64,000 nucleotides of DNA. Origin: Calliphora vicina (taxonomy: Eukaryota > Arthropoda > Insecta > Diptera > Calliphoridae). This document shows, piece after piece, positions 34,127-45,140 of this stretch. Numbering within the stretch: the stretch's first letter is position 1; each line of letters begins with the position of its first letter. The position numbers and the translations under genes are program-made. A model generated the notes under the pieces. It had not been told where the DNA came from, searched no databases, and saw only the letters and a list, made by a program, of their open reading frames with translations. Location: positions 3,842,501-3,906,500 of the forward strand of contig NC_088780.1 in assembly GCF_958450345.1 (NCBI RefSeq), in the 5' to 3' direction.

Positions 34127-35050
34127 GTGCTACAATTCGGACCAGTGTCTCTCAGGCTAATGCATTATTGTAATGTATTTCAGGCTGAAATCAATTTCAG
34201 TATCAAGGAATATCGTGCTGATATCATACTCATACTCGTTATAAATAGCCAATACCGTAATGCATCTTGTAGGATAAAACATGGCAAATTGTTGAGTGCT
34301 ACAGTGAGAGTTTGGATAGGTGTACGACAAAGATGTGTCATGTCACCACTTCTATTTAATATAGTTCTGAACATGATCCTTGGAAGAGCAGGGAGCAGTG
34401 TGATGATTCCAGGGTCAGCATGTTTGAACATAAATGTCATGAAGACAAAAACATTACGAATTAATTCAACCTCCCGAGATTTATTTGCAATTGGTTCAAG
34501 CGAATATAAAGATAATAATATCTACGTACGGGGAATCGGGTTAGGACATCGATCAGTTGAAAAAGGCTCGTCAAACATTTGGTCGTCTAAAAAATATTTG
34601 TTAATCACCCTCTTTATCTCTGCGTAGTAAAATTGTAATCTTCAATGCCAATGTAGACTCAGCCCTTCTGTGTGGCTGCGAAACTTGGAACGCTGCCACT
34701 CGTAATATACGAACAATGCAAGTATTTGTGAACCGCTGTCTTTGCAAGATCCTACGTGTATTCTGACCCAGAAGCATATCTAATCATACGATCTGGGAAA
34801 GAACAAGCCAACAAATCCTATCGATAGAAATTAGGAAAATGGCCACACCCTTAGAAGACGGACTAACGATATCACTAGAACTGTTTTAGACTGGAAACAG
34901 CAAGGGTACATAGGAAGGGGGAGTCACCTTCTTCTCATACATGAAGAAGATAGATTATAGCCGACGTAAATATCAGTGGCAAGATTTGGGGAGAAGTGAA
35001 GGCGTTAGCATAAAATAGAGATTTCTGTAAGACGAAGCCGTTGCTACTAA
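34127..35050 (+). mobile_element. Second non-LTR retrotransposon fragment (reverse transcriptase and C-terminus)
   Basis: Around 34235-34390 the frame reads SQYRNASCRIKHGKLLSATV, then VRQRCVMSPLLFNIVLNMIL, the RT palm motif (usual G-V-R-Q-G-C-x-x-S-P-L-L-F; here the second Gly is Arg). Around 34630-34750 it reads NANVDSALLCGCETW, then VNRCLCKILRVF. That is the 'YGCETW' and 'N.CL..IL' region near the end of ORF2 in RTE-like and related elements. The catalytic FADD region is missing between the two parts and stops are present. It is a dead, internally deleted copy, of a different lineage from the element at 2300-3720. Confidence 0.82.
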
Positions 35051-35124
35051 GCTTCTACTCTGATTTTTTTAAATGTGGCTTTTACGGCAATATTCAAATT
35101 TGCTCAAAGGAAAGTGAAATAAAA

Positions 35125-35833
35125 CAAGTAAGAGTGCTATATTCGGCTGTGCCGAATCTTATATACCCTTCACCAAATTATACTTCAAAATTTTAAATAT
35201 TTTGTAGGTTAACAAAATTTAATTTTTTTTCCAGTTGTTTTTTTAATTTTTTGTAAAAAAAAATTTTTTTGATTGTTATTTTAAATTTTTAAAATATTTT
35301 TTTTTAAATTTTAAAATTTTTTTTGTTGTTTTTTCATTTTTTTTTTGTGAAAAAGAAAATTCGGGTTAAAATTTTTTTTTTCCGATTTTGACCCATTGTA
35401 GGTCTAACTTACTATGGTCTTATATACGTCGTTGCAAATGTCTTTGAAATATCTATCATTAGATATCCATATTGCCTATATTAATGTCTTAGTAATCCAG
35501 ATATAGGTCAAAAATAGTTAAAAAATCGAGGTTGTCTTGGTTTTTTCCTCATATCTCAACCATTTGTGGACCGATTTTGCTGATTTTAAATAGCAAAATT
35601 CTCGAAAGCATGTCTGACAGAATTATTGAAGATTTGGATCCCGAAGATATCTAGGGTCTTCAGAAAATTGATTTCAACAGACAGACACACGGACATGGCT
35701 TAATCGACTCCGCTGTCTATAAGGATCCAGAATATATATACTTTATAGGGTCGGAAATGAACAATGTAGAAATTACAAACGGAATGACAAACTTATACAT
35801 ATATACCCTTCTCACGAAGGTGAAGGGTATAAA
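35125..35833 (+). repeat. Hairpin repeat family A, full copy
   Basis: AACAAGTAAGAGTGCTATAT, hairpin TTCGGC-TGT-GCCGAA, and a right end CTTCTCACGAAGGTGAAGGG followed by TATAAAA. Closest to the copy at 22965-23612 (same internal GACAGAATTATTGAAG-type segment). Confidence 0.93.
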
Positions 35834-36600
35834 ATTGCAATTTTTAAGTAAATATTTAAGCAAGTAAATTAGTAAATTTTAACTTCGAAGCTGTGGTCGA
35901 ATAAGGGCAAATAAATTGCAGATTGTACATCAAAAACGCGATCGAAAAATACCTTTTATGCATCATTATAATACAGTTTCTCGTTTGGCATGATTTGATT
36001 GAGCCGACCTGTTTGTGCCTTTCTTTAAATTCATCAGACAGTGAGGTTCTGGGTTCATAAATGTCTAGCAATTTCAAATGGAAATCACTTGAGTTTTCAA
36101 AGTTATTCGTTTACCCAACTCTGTTTTTAAATACAACATGCAATCTTACCACCATGACAATTGTGTATGATAAGAGTTTTGCTGGAAATGGTTTAGGGTT
36201 TCTATTCAATAATGAAAAAACATTTAAATTTTTTCCATTTAATTTAATTCGATATTGAAATTTTAAATAAAACACTATCTGTATACTATTACTATTTATT
36301 GTTTTTGATACAATTTTAATATAACTGTTATTAACATTGCACAAAATCCCTGCACTACTAATAATATTCATCATTCTGCATCCGGTATGACTCTTTTAAC
36401 AATTTCCTGTTTCTTTTCACACCCTTCACCATGTATGAGAAAAAGGTATAAAGATAAGTTTCACATTCCGTTTGTGATTTCTACAATATTTATTTGAAAT
36501 ATTTGAATGTATACAAGTATATATTAGATGGTAGAGGGGTCGATTAAATAATTTTTATTGAAATAAATTTTCCTTAACCTTCCAATAACATAGTTATATA
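35834..36600. other. Intergenic DNA with a family A fragment
   Basis: At about 36415-36540 a decayed minus-orientation piece of family A is seen ('CACCCTTCACCATGTATGAG', 'ATTCCGTTTGTGATTTCTAC'). Nothing else is recognised. Confidence 0.5.
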
Positions 36601-36603
36601 TAT

Positions 36604-36823
36604 TGTTATTGCATCGAAAGCTCTAGAATTCGAATGTGCTAGTTTTGTTCGTTAAGGTCATTGTAGAAGATTCACGAAAGATGGCGCTATAAATAGTGGC
36701 AGAGGTTGCAGTCTTTAGTGAGTTTATCATAGGTGGGGTTAGAGTGAACATTAACTGTCTTGTACATTATAAAGTGTAATTTAAGTGTGTGCATTTTAAA
36801 CTGTTGTTGTAAAAGCAACAACA
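36604..36823 (+). mobile_element. Possible solo LTR with core promoter
   Basis: It begins TGTTATTGC and ends GCAACAACA, which are near inverted repeats of the TG...CA kind. Inside is a clear core promoter: GCGCTATAAATAGTGGCAGA, with TATAAATA at 36688-36695 and a plausible initiator (TTTAGTG, A near 36717) about 28 bp later. The layout suits a 220-bp retrovirus-like LTR of fly retrotransposons. No matching target duplication was found, and no internal retroelement genes lie near. It could instead be a promoter of an unannotated transcript. Confidence 0.4.
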
Positions 36824-38752
36824 TACCCAGCAATCTACTGACATGAATGTAAAAGCAAGTGTAATAATTTAAATTTCTGTTTTCGTACAGTGCTGCTTTT
36901 TTAAAGAATTCCTATCGAAATTTTAGCTGGTGTAGTGTCCATAAGATGCGGCTCTCATAAATATATAATTTGAACTAGTATTTTTTTAAATGCTGCTAAC
37001 GTTGGTAAAGTTGTCATCACAGCTAGCTTTTACATAGTCACTGTTGCTGCTGCTGCTGTTGTTGTCTTTGTCCATGTTGTTGCCTGAACATTAGTTGAAA
37101 TATTTGTCACACTTGCGACACTTATCAGTCACTGCAACGACGACTACGATGACGACGAGTACAACGTGTTTTACACACTCACATTTATTACATTGTCTTT
37201 CCTTTTAAATTTTACATTATTTTATTTTTTCATTTTACATTTTTGTCAAACTTTAATTTTATATTTGGAAAGTCTTTGGATGTGTGTGTACAAAAAAAAA
37301 AGAAAGTGTTTTGGGTAAATGTGTACGTGAACGTACATAAGTGTACAAAGTGCAATTTTTATTTAAAAACATTATTTTCACCACATTTTTTATTTTTAAT
37401 TTTTTTTTGCTCTGCTACACCCTTTTTTACATTTTGTCAAAATGAAAAATTAAAAAAGAAAATGAGAAAATAAACGCAGCAAAACTTTTAGGGTGAAACA
37501 AAAACGAAACTAAAAGTATGCTACATATATTTTATCAATAAACTGTTCATATATTTGTTTAAAGCAGGGACCGAAAATAATAATTATTCTTGAAATTTCT
37601 AAGGAAAAACAGAGAATCAAGTCAAGCATACCATTTTGATCGTTTTCAATTATATTTTCATAAAATAACACGCTTTTTCAATTCTTGATTTTTATATTTT
37701 TGGTCAGAAATATTTTTTTTTTGTCATAAATATTTGTCAGACTTTGATTTTTATTTTTTTGTCAGAAATATTTGTCATTTTATTGTCTGCCAAAAAAATA
37801 AAAATCAAAGTCTGACAAATATTTCTAACAAAAAAAAATAAAAACCAGAATCTAACAAGTATAGGGCACTGATCGGCATTCAGAGTCATCAGGTGCCGAA
37901 CAAGATCTTCTATTCAGCTGTATCACGAATGTGAGCGAAGCTCGTGCGAAGTTTATACATTACAATAGTAATGTTACATGTTCTGTATAAATATTTAATT
38001 TAATTAATATTTGCTGAAAATAGTGGTTTTATTTTATGAAATATTTGAAATTTGCTAAATATTACTAAATGTTTCCTTGTTACTATTAAGTTTATTCTCT
38101 AATTATTGTATATTTTAAACATATTTGTTTTTATCTTGTCACAAAAATTTTCATTTCATGATTGATTTTTAGTTAAAAAAAAATTTAAACAAAATTTGCA
38201 AACATCAGCTTAAATCTATTGTGAAGTTTGTAGGGCATGAAATGAAAAACTTTTTTTTTACTTACTCTGCGAAAAGTAAGTGTTTGGCTATTTTATTTAA
38301 TCTTCTTCAATGTACTTTTTTTTTCGTACATCATGTTCATGCAACATATAACAAACTGACACTAGCTGCTACATACCGATATATTTATATACATTTTATA
38401 CACATGTATACTAAACGAGTACTGACATACAAATATATATATGTAGTTGCTAACAGACTTTTGAAAGGCTGTTTTTAAACATAATCAGATGTATAATTAG
38501 AAATACTGGAGCAGTGATCGGCACTTTTAGGCCAGGAGTCTAACATAATCGTTAAGTTCTATAAAATACATGAATATCAACGAATTACATATGTCAATAG
38601 TTTATCAATAAGCAGCAGTTGTGCAAGTATTCAGTGTATTCCTTATAGACAGTAATTGTCACTAAGGTCTGATCACTTGGCTAACTTCAATTAATATATT
38701 TTAGGCTATTTGTCTTTCTACTGCAAATATAAGTTAATTGGTTACATTATAC
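36824..38752. other. Intergenic DNA
   Basis: No gene recognised. CTGCTGCTGCTGTTGTTG simple sequence lies near 37045-37065. A 34-bp perfect inverted repeat at 37729-37825 is listed separately. Confidence 0.5.
37729..37825. repeat. Perfect inverted repeat, about 34-bp arms
   Basis: AAATATTTGTCAGACTTTGA and its continuation (to TTTTTTTG) at about 37730-37763 returns as an exact reverse complement at about 37791-37825. An additional diverged copy of TTTTGTCAGAAATATT occurs on both sides. Confidence 0.75.
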
Positions 38753-38760
38753 ATCCTAAG

Positions 38761-39484
38761 TAGGGTTTTTATACCGGGAATTCCCGGTACAAATTTCTCG
38801 GGAATTTTGCCAATTTTTCACTACCCGATTCCCGGGTTTTTTAGTCGGGAATCCCGGGAATTAAAAACTGACGAAAATACATAGAAAACAAGTTAGAATT
38901 AAATTTTTTTAACAAAAAAACAGTGAAAAGTTGTTTACAGTTTTTCATTATTTATATAGGGTTTTTCGTATGAAAATTAAAAAAGTGAATTCATTATTTA
39001 TAGAATTTATTTCTTATTGAATCATTCCAATTTCTTTAAATTTCTTCTTCAAATCCATAACAAAATAGCTTCAAAATTGTATTAAATGATTAAATTTTTC
39101 TTCAATTCAAATCTAGTACAAAAAGGCTTAAGACAATTATTTCAATTAATTTTGGAAATGATTTGATTTAACAAAAAATTAATTATTCAAAGTTTGAATA
39201 AACTCTGTTATTAATTAACTTTAAAATTACTTCAGTTTTGGAATGAATCTAAAAAATTAAATATTAGGAATGGATTTATGGAATCCACATTCTTTAATTA
39301 CGGATTAATTCGAAGCTCTGATATTTAATAATTATAACACTAATTTTTTATATGAAATTTGTCTATAATATTCCTAATTTACAGTATCATTATATATTTC
39401 GGGAATAGCCGGGTACCCGGGAATGTAGAGAAAAATTTTACCGATTCCCGGGAATCAAAAACGGTTGGGAAATTTAAAACCCTA
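38761..39484. mobile_element. hAT-type non-autonomous element with perfect 8-bp target duplication
   Basis: Ends are TAGGGTTTT... and ...AAAACCCTA. The flanks ATCCTAAG (38753-38760) and ATCCTAAG (39485-39492) are an exact 8-bp target duplication, the hallmark of hAT insertion. Just inside both ends are GC-rich palindromes (GGGAATTCCC, CCCGGG) in otherwise very AT-rich DNA, giving self-complementary subterminal regions. 724 bp, no transposase. Confidence 0.92.
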
Positions 39485-39890
39485 ATCCTAAGTAATCTAG
39501 CGTGAAGACAATTGTCGCTTTAGTGTCTCTAAGTAGCCTATAATGTAGTCATTTGAAACGTATACTTTGTATACTGCACTTTAGAAAGTGATTATTTTAC
39601 CCACCAGAAGAAATATATTGGAGAGTTGTCATAGGAAGGTTTGTTTACTGGCAATCGGTTATTGAACCGTCTATGAGATGTCTTTTTAACTGACTATATG
39701 AGGTCAATTAGTTTCCGCTTGCAACCGTACATGTTAAAATAACTGTTTATGTAGCTGATCAATTAACCACTTAGGTAACTAGTAAGGTAACTAAATCTAT
39801 GTAGCCGGTATGTGAATCCAATGTGTTGACTACTTTGCACCAACAGATAGTCTCATTATAATCCAATAGGGTCAAAATAACTAGTCACGT
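39485..39890. other. Intergenic DNA
   Basis: No gene recognised. 'TAGTCACGTAGCTA'-like and 'GTAACTAGTAAGGTAACTA' phrases suggest a decayed short tandem repeat. Confidence 0.4.
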
Positions 39891-39894
39891 AGCT

Positions 39895-40365
39895 ACAGAA
39901 AAAACTATTTCTTAAACCGTTTCAATTCAAATATTTGTCACATATTGAACTGGTTTCAATTATTTCATAATTAAATCAAGTATTCATTTGCTCAAAAACA
40001 AAATTTCTTGATATTTTCTATTGAATTTTGAGTTTTGAATTTGATTATTTTGACAATTGTCGTTATTGGTTGAATTTCAAATACAAAAATTATTGAATAG
40101 ATCATTTTCGTAATTGAAAACACATTTTTGTTATTTTTTGTGTTTCAATTATGAAAATTATCTATTCAATAATTTTTGTATTTGAAATTCAACCAATAAC
40201 GACAATTGTCAAAATAATCAAATTCAAAACTCAAAATTCAATAGAAAATATCAAGAAATTTTGTTTTTGAGCAAATGAATACTTGATTTAATTATGAAAT
40301 AATTGAAACCAGTTCAATATGGGATAAATGTTTGAATTGAAATATAATTTTTTCTGTGTAGGTGA
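39895..40365. repeat. Near-perfect long palindrome (foldback), about 230-bp arms
   Basis: The left arm starts ACAGAAAAAACTATTTC and the right arm ends AATATAATTTTTTCTGTGT. The arms match almost base for base, for example TGAACTGGTTTCAATTATTT on the left and its reverse complement on the right. The centre is near 40127 with almost no spacer. A left-arm extra piece (TTAAACCGTTTC) is absent on the right. The end motif resembles the CACNCAGARAAAAA MITE ends. No coding. Confidence 0.88.
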
Positions 40366-40973
40366 AATCACTAGTTCAGGACAATCTCCTGTTGGGTAGC
40401 TATTGATTACAACATAGACGGAAAATGCTTAACATGTTATTTTAATGCATTTTCATGTTCTCTTTATGCCGACCACTGATATAGAGTAAAAACAAGCAAG
40501 GGAGCTATATTCGGCTGTGCCGAAACTTATATACCCTTCGACAAATTATACTTCAAAATAAGAATTTTAAATATTTTTAGGTAAACATAATTTATTTCTT
40601 TTTCCAAAGTTGTTTTTTTAATTTTTTGGAAAAAAAAAATTTTCGAATTGTTTTTTAATATTTTTTTTTAAATTTTTTTATTTAAAATTTTTTAAATTAA
40701 ATTTTTTTTTTTAATATTTAGGAAAAAAACTTTTGGTGAAAAAAAAATTCGGGTTAAAAAATATTTTTTCCGATATTGACCCATTGCAGGTCCAACTTAC
40801 TATCTTACGATCTTATATACGTCGTTGCAAAGTTCTTTGAAATATCTATCATTAGATATCCATGTTGTCTATATTAATGACTTAGTAATCCAGATATAGG
40901 TCAAAAATCGAGGTTGTCCTGGTTTTTTCCTTATACCGGTAGAATTCCGGAGATATTGATGTACACGCAGAGA

Positions 40974-41450
40974 AAAAATATAATTGGGCATGGTTACTGT
41001 AACCATTTAAATAGTGTTACAAGATTTTTAACAATATTATAGTCACAGTAACTATTTACATGATTGTGGTAACCATAATATGGTTAATTTATGATTCACA
41101 TGATTGTATCAATCATATATATGGTTACAGTAAGCAAATATATGTTTGTGACAACCATATTTATGATGAATAATTTTATCATAATATGTTGTTCTCAGAT
41201 TATGATAAGCCTTAAGCCGAGAGCAACATAATATGATAAGTCCTTCATCATATGAATGGTTGTCACAAACATATATTTGTTTACTGTAACCATATATATG
41301 GTTGATACAATCATGTGAATCGTAAATTTACCATATTATGGTTACCACAATCATGTAAATGGTTACTGTGACTATAATATAGTTAAAAAACTTGTAACAA
41401 TATTGAAATGGTTACAGTAACCATACCCAACTATATTTTTTCTCTGCGTG
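40974..41450. mobile_element. TA-target full-length palindromic MITE
   Basis: CACGCAGAGAAAAAATATAA at the left and TATATTTTTTCTCTGCGTG at the right, flanked by TA on both sides (40972-40973 and 41451-41452). The interrupted host repeat confirms the 2-bp duplication. The whole 477 bp folds on itself, with the centre near 41212. Same family as 21916-22311 and the fragment at 62233. Confidence 0.93.
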
Positions 41451-41609
41451 TATGAATTGTGGATGTAAGTTATTTGGGGGCTTCGTTGATTTCAACAGAC
41501 AGAAGGATAGACAGACAGACGTACATGGCTTAATCGACTCCGCTATCTATAAGGATCCAGAATATACATATATACATTATAGGGTCGGAAAATTATATTG
41601 TGGAAATTA

Positions 41610-41780
41610 GACCCCTGTCACACAAGGCAATTTAAAATTTTCTTCTCCTTAACTCGACATTATCTCTGGAATCCACAAACACATTCCTTGTGGAGAAGTT
41701 AAGGAGAAGAAAATGTTACATGCTGTTTTGTTGTTGGGCAAGAGACTTGCGCAACTAAATTGCCTAGTGTGAAAGGGGTC
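41610..41780. mobile_element. PIF/Harbinger-type MITE with TTA target duplication
   Basis: Left end GACCCCTGTCACACAAGGCA and right end, inverted, GACCCCTTTCACACTAGGCA. Flanks TTA (41607-41609) and TTA (41781-41783). The host repeat reads through cleanly when it is removed. An inner inverted repeat (CTTCTCCTTAACTC / GAGAAGTTAAGGAGAAG) makes a second stem. The 3-bp TTA duplication indicates PIF/Harbinger. 171 bp. Confidence 0.88.
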
Positions 41781-41838
41781 TTAGAAATGGAATGACAAAC
41801 TTATATATACCCTTCTCACGATGGTGAAGGGTATAATA

Positions 41839-44155
41839 AATTAAATATGATCACTTATATTCATAATTTTTTTTAAATAAAATAAGATTGTCAATATTTT
41901 AAACTAAAAGCTATAAACTATATAGTGGAATTACACGTTGTTTCTCTTTTTTTGTCCTAACTTTCAAGAATACATTCTTTTTTATGTTTGCCTGTGTTTT
42001 ATTATTGGCCAACAAAGCGTAATTCTTCTATTTCTCTTCTATTTTTTTTTTTTGTTGTTTTTTTAGCTTTTACTGTAGTTTTATTTTCTTGTTTAAGAAA
42101 CTTTAAAACTTTTAAATGCCTTAAAGCGATCATCAGGAATAAATAATTTTCTTTTTCTTGTTCTTGTCCAAGTTTTCTCATACTAAGATTTTATACAAGT
42201 GTTTGAGGATGCTGTTGTGTGTTATTTCAATGAAAAAGCAAAACAAAACAAAATCATACAAGTTCTGAATTCTCAGCCTAAAACTATGCTTGGCATTAAG
42301 TTGATATTTTAGCTGTGCGTTCGTTCTAAATAAGTTTTATTTGCATTTAAATTGTTTTGCTTGAAATTGTTATTGTATGGGTGCGTAAATATGACAGCAA
42401 AGAATGATGTATTGCGGTTATTTTAAGAAGTTAGGAAATGTTTTTTAAGAAATTTTTTATATTTAAACAAGAACATTTTTTAATTGCAATTTTTTCATGA
42501 TTTAATGTGTACAATTATTGTTTTTTAAATAAAATGCTACTTTGGTCCAAATTCGAAACATGAAATAAATTGAGTAACCTCTAAACATTATCAGCTTTTG
42601 CCCAAATGTTCAGCATTTGGTTTTAAGATGACGGAGAACATTTTTTGACCTTGGGAGCATCGAAAACCCAAAATCTTATTTATTACGCAAATATTTTTCT
42701 TGGACTTCTGTTTTGCATTTATTTTTGCATTTTCTTAATTTTTGTTACTGAACTGACCATTTTTCTTTTAGTTTTTTTTGTATTTTTTTTCATGTCTCAC
42801 GTTCGTTGTTCATTCTCCTCAATATTAATTTCTTCGTTTTCCAACTAACTCTTCTTCTGGTTTTCCATTCCGTTGTAAGGATTTTTCTTGTAGAAGACAA
42901 GACTATGAAGGAAACTTTCCACAAACTATGTTTGTGTAAATACCCGTTATTTCTTTATAAGCCAATGTTTCGGCTTTTGCCAGAAATTTACTTTTAACTA
43001 GTTCCCTACCAGTTCCATGAACTACTGGGTAGTGAGTGTATTTTACTCGTAACTTGGGTTGGATGCATTTCAGGAATGTTTTTTACTTCACTTTTGCCAC
43101 TTGGGAAGTACGTTACGTTGAGAAAAAGGACTACATTTAAAAGGACACACATACGCTTCATTATACAGGCTCATGTATTCAATGATAAGCAGAGCACAAA
43201 CAAAATATTGTCGATGTTCGTTTGTATTAAAATAAGCAACATCAGTAGTTGGCATAAAGTTACTACATATGTATTTCAAATTTTATTTGATTTTTCTCGA
43301 ATTTGTTTCAGAAAAATATCGAACTGCATAAGAAAATTTTCAAGCTAACTGAATTCTTATAAATCATAAGAAAATATTTATTGTAGCAGCACCTTTCATA
43401 CAAAATTTGTGGTATAAACCTTTCATAAAAAAAACAATTTTATTATGAAATATAAATCCGAAAAACCTTTATTATTGAATATGAATTTTTAATTATTTTG
43501 CAAAATATTACTACTCAAATATCTATAAATACATGCCACAGTGCACCATAAAGAACTAAATAACTTTCTTGCCATTGTTCATATTTGTTTTATGTTAGTT
43601 TTTCTTTAATTTTCAGTTTGCTATATACACAAACTCTTGCATTTTTCTGGTATCCATATCAATGGCAGAAATATTTACAGGCAGTTGAACATTTTTTGTT
43701 TTTAGTAAAAACTTTATTTTTTATGCTGGCAGCTCCTATGTTGCTTTTGGTCAGCATCGTGTAACCATATTTTTTGGTTTCACACAATGAAATCGGATAA
43801 AATAAAATGCAAGAGAATTTATGCTAATTTTAATTTATTACAGATTTAGTTTTGGAGAAATTTCTTATAACTTTTGTTAAAGTTTTAAAAAAACATTAAA
43901 ATTGATTTTATTCAAAGAGTTGTTACAAGATTCGGTAATTTGAACCAATTAAATGAACTAAACAAAATGCAAAAGCTACCAAAAGAATATATTTATTTAG
44001 AAAAATGAAAAATAGGCTTTTTACTTAAAAAAAGGAACTTTTATTAAAATTTTAGTAAGTTAATAGTAAAAATGGTACTATTTTAAATGTATTGTTATAA
44101 AAATAGCAGTTATGTATATAAAAATAGTACTTTTATTAAAATAATACTTTATTTT
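41839..44155. other. Intergenic DNA
   Basis: No gene supported; open frames are short and T-rich. From about 44030 the phrase 'AAAATAGTACTTTTATTAAA' recurs and seems to be the seed of the adjacent 18-bp array. Confidence 0.5.
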
Positions 44156-44159
44156 TTTA

Positions 44160-44911
44160 TTTTAAAGGTATTCAAAAGGTACTTTTATTCAAAAAAGTAC
44201 TTTTATTCAAAAAGGTACTTTTATTCAAAAATTTACTTTTATTCAAAAAGGTACTTTTATTCAAAAAGGTACTTTTATTCAAAAAGGTACTTTTATTTAA
44301 AAAGGTACTTTTATTCAAAAATGTACTTTTATTCAAAAATGTACTTTTATTCAAAAAGGTACTTTTATTCAAAAAGGTACTTTTATTCAAAAAGGTACTT
44401 TTATTCAAAAAGGTACTTTTATTCAAAAAAGTACTTTTATTCAAAAAAGTACTTTTATTCAAAAAAGTACTTTTATTCAAAAATGTACTTTTATTCAAAA
44501 AGTTAGTTTTATTCAAAAAGGTACTTTTATTCAAAAAGGTACCTTTATTCAAAAAGGTACTTTTATTCAAAAAGGTACTTTTATTCAAAAAGGTACTTTT
44601 ATTCAAAAAGGTACTTTTATTCAAAAAGGTACTTTTATTCAAAAAGATACTTTTATTCAAAAAGATACTTTTATTCAAAAAGGTACTTTTATTCAAAAAG
44701 GTACTTTTATTCAAAAATATACTTTTATTTAAAAAGATACTTTTATTCAAAAAGGTACTTTTATTCAAAAAGGTACTTTTATTCAAAAAGGTACTTTTAT
44801 TCAAAAAGGTACTTTTATTCAAAAAGGTACTTTTATTCAAAAAGGTACTTTTATTCAAAAAGGTACTTTTATTCAAAAAGGTACTTTTATTCAAAAAGAT
44901 ACTTTTATTCA
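44160..44911. repeat. 18-bp minisatellite, about 40 copies
   Basis: The unit AAAAAGGTACTTTTATTC is repeated head to tail with only point changes (GGTAC to GATAC, AGTAC or TGTAC). Because the unit is a multiple of three without stops in some frames, it produces long artefactual frames on both strands (for example a repeated FLNKST on the minus strand). The internal GTAC is the variable site. The right end abuts a family A fragment. Confidence 0.95.
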
Positions 44912-45140
44912 ATCGAGAAAATTGGCCCACAAATGGCTGAGATATAAGGAAAAAAACCAGGAAAACCTGGATATCCAACCAGACAATATGGATATCCAAT
45001 AATAGATATTTCAAAGACTTTTGCAATGGCGTATGTATATAAGGTCAATATCAGTCGGACCTACAATTGGTCAAAATCGGGAAAAATATTAGTTACCCCG
45101 AATTTTTTTTCACCAAAAAAAAATTGTGTTATAATTTTTA
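44912..45140 (-). repeat. Hairpin repeat family A fragment
   Basis: 'TCGAGAAAATTGGCCCACAA', 'GATATCCAATAATAGATATT' and 'GGTCAAAATCGGGAAAAATA' are the central part of the family in reverse. Both ends are missing; the left one is replaced by the minisatellite. Confidence 0.8.

Larger units (their letters stand above)
40492..41838 (+). repeat. Hairpin repeat family A copy carrying two nested MITEs
   Basis: Starts AACAAGCAAGGGAGCTATAT with hairpin TTCGGC-TGT-GCCGAA and ends CCTTCTCACGATGGTGAAGG followed by GTATAA. Removing the insertions at 40974-41450 and 41610-41780 restores a normal family A copy ('GATATTGATGTATGAATTGT', 'GTGGAAATTAGAAATGGAAT'). That proves both were later insertions. Confidence 0.92.

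Noticed and set aside
42645..43348. Cluster of short plus-strand frames
   Set aside because: T-rich, Phe/Leu-rich, with no domain, start context or splice signals that fit together.
44087..44506. Plus-strand frame with repeated KRYFYS
   Set aside because: Same minisatellite read on the other strand.
44172..45026. Long minus-strand frame with repeated FLNKST
   Set aside because: It is the 18-bp minisatellite read in a stop-free frame, joined to a family A repeat fragment. There is no domain and no codon bias.
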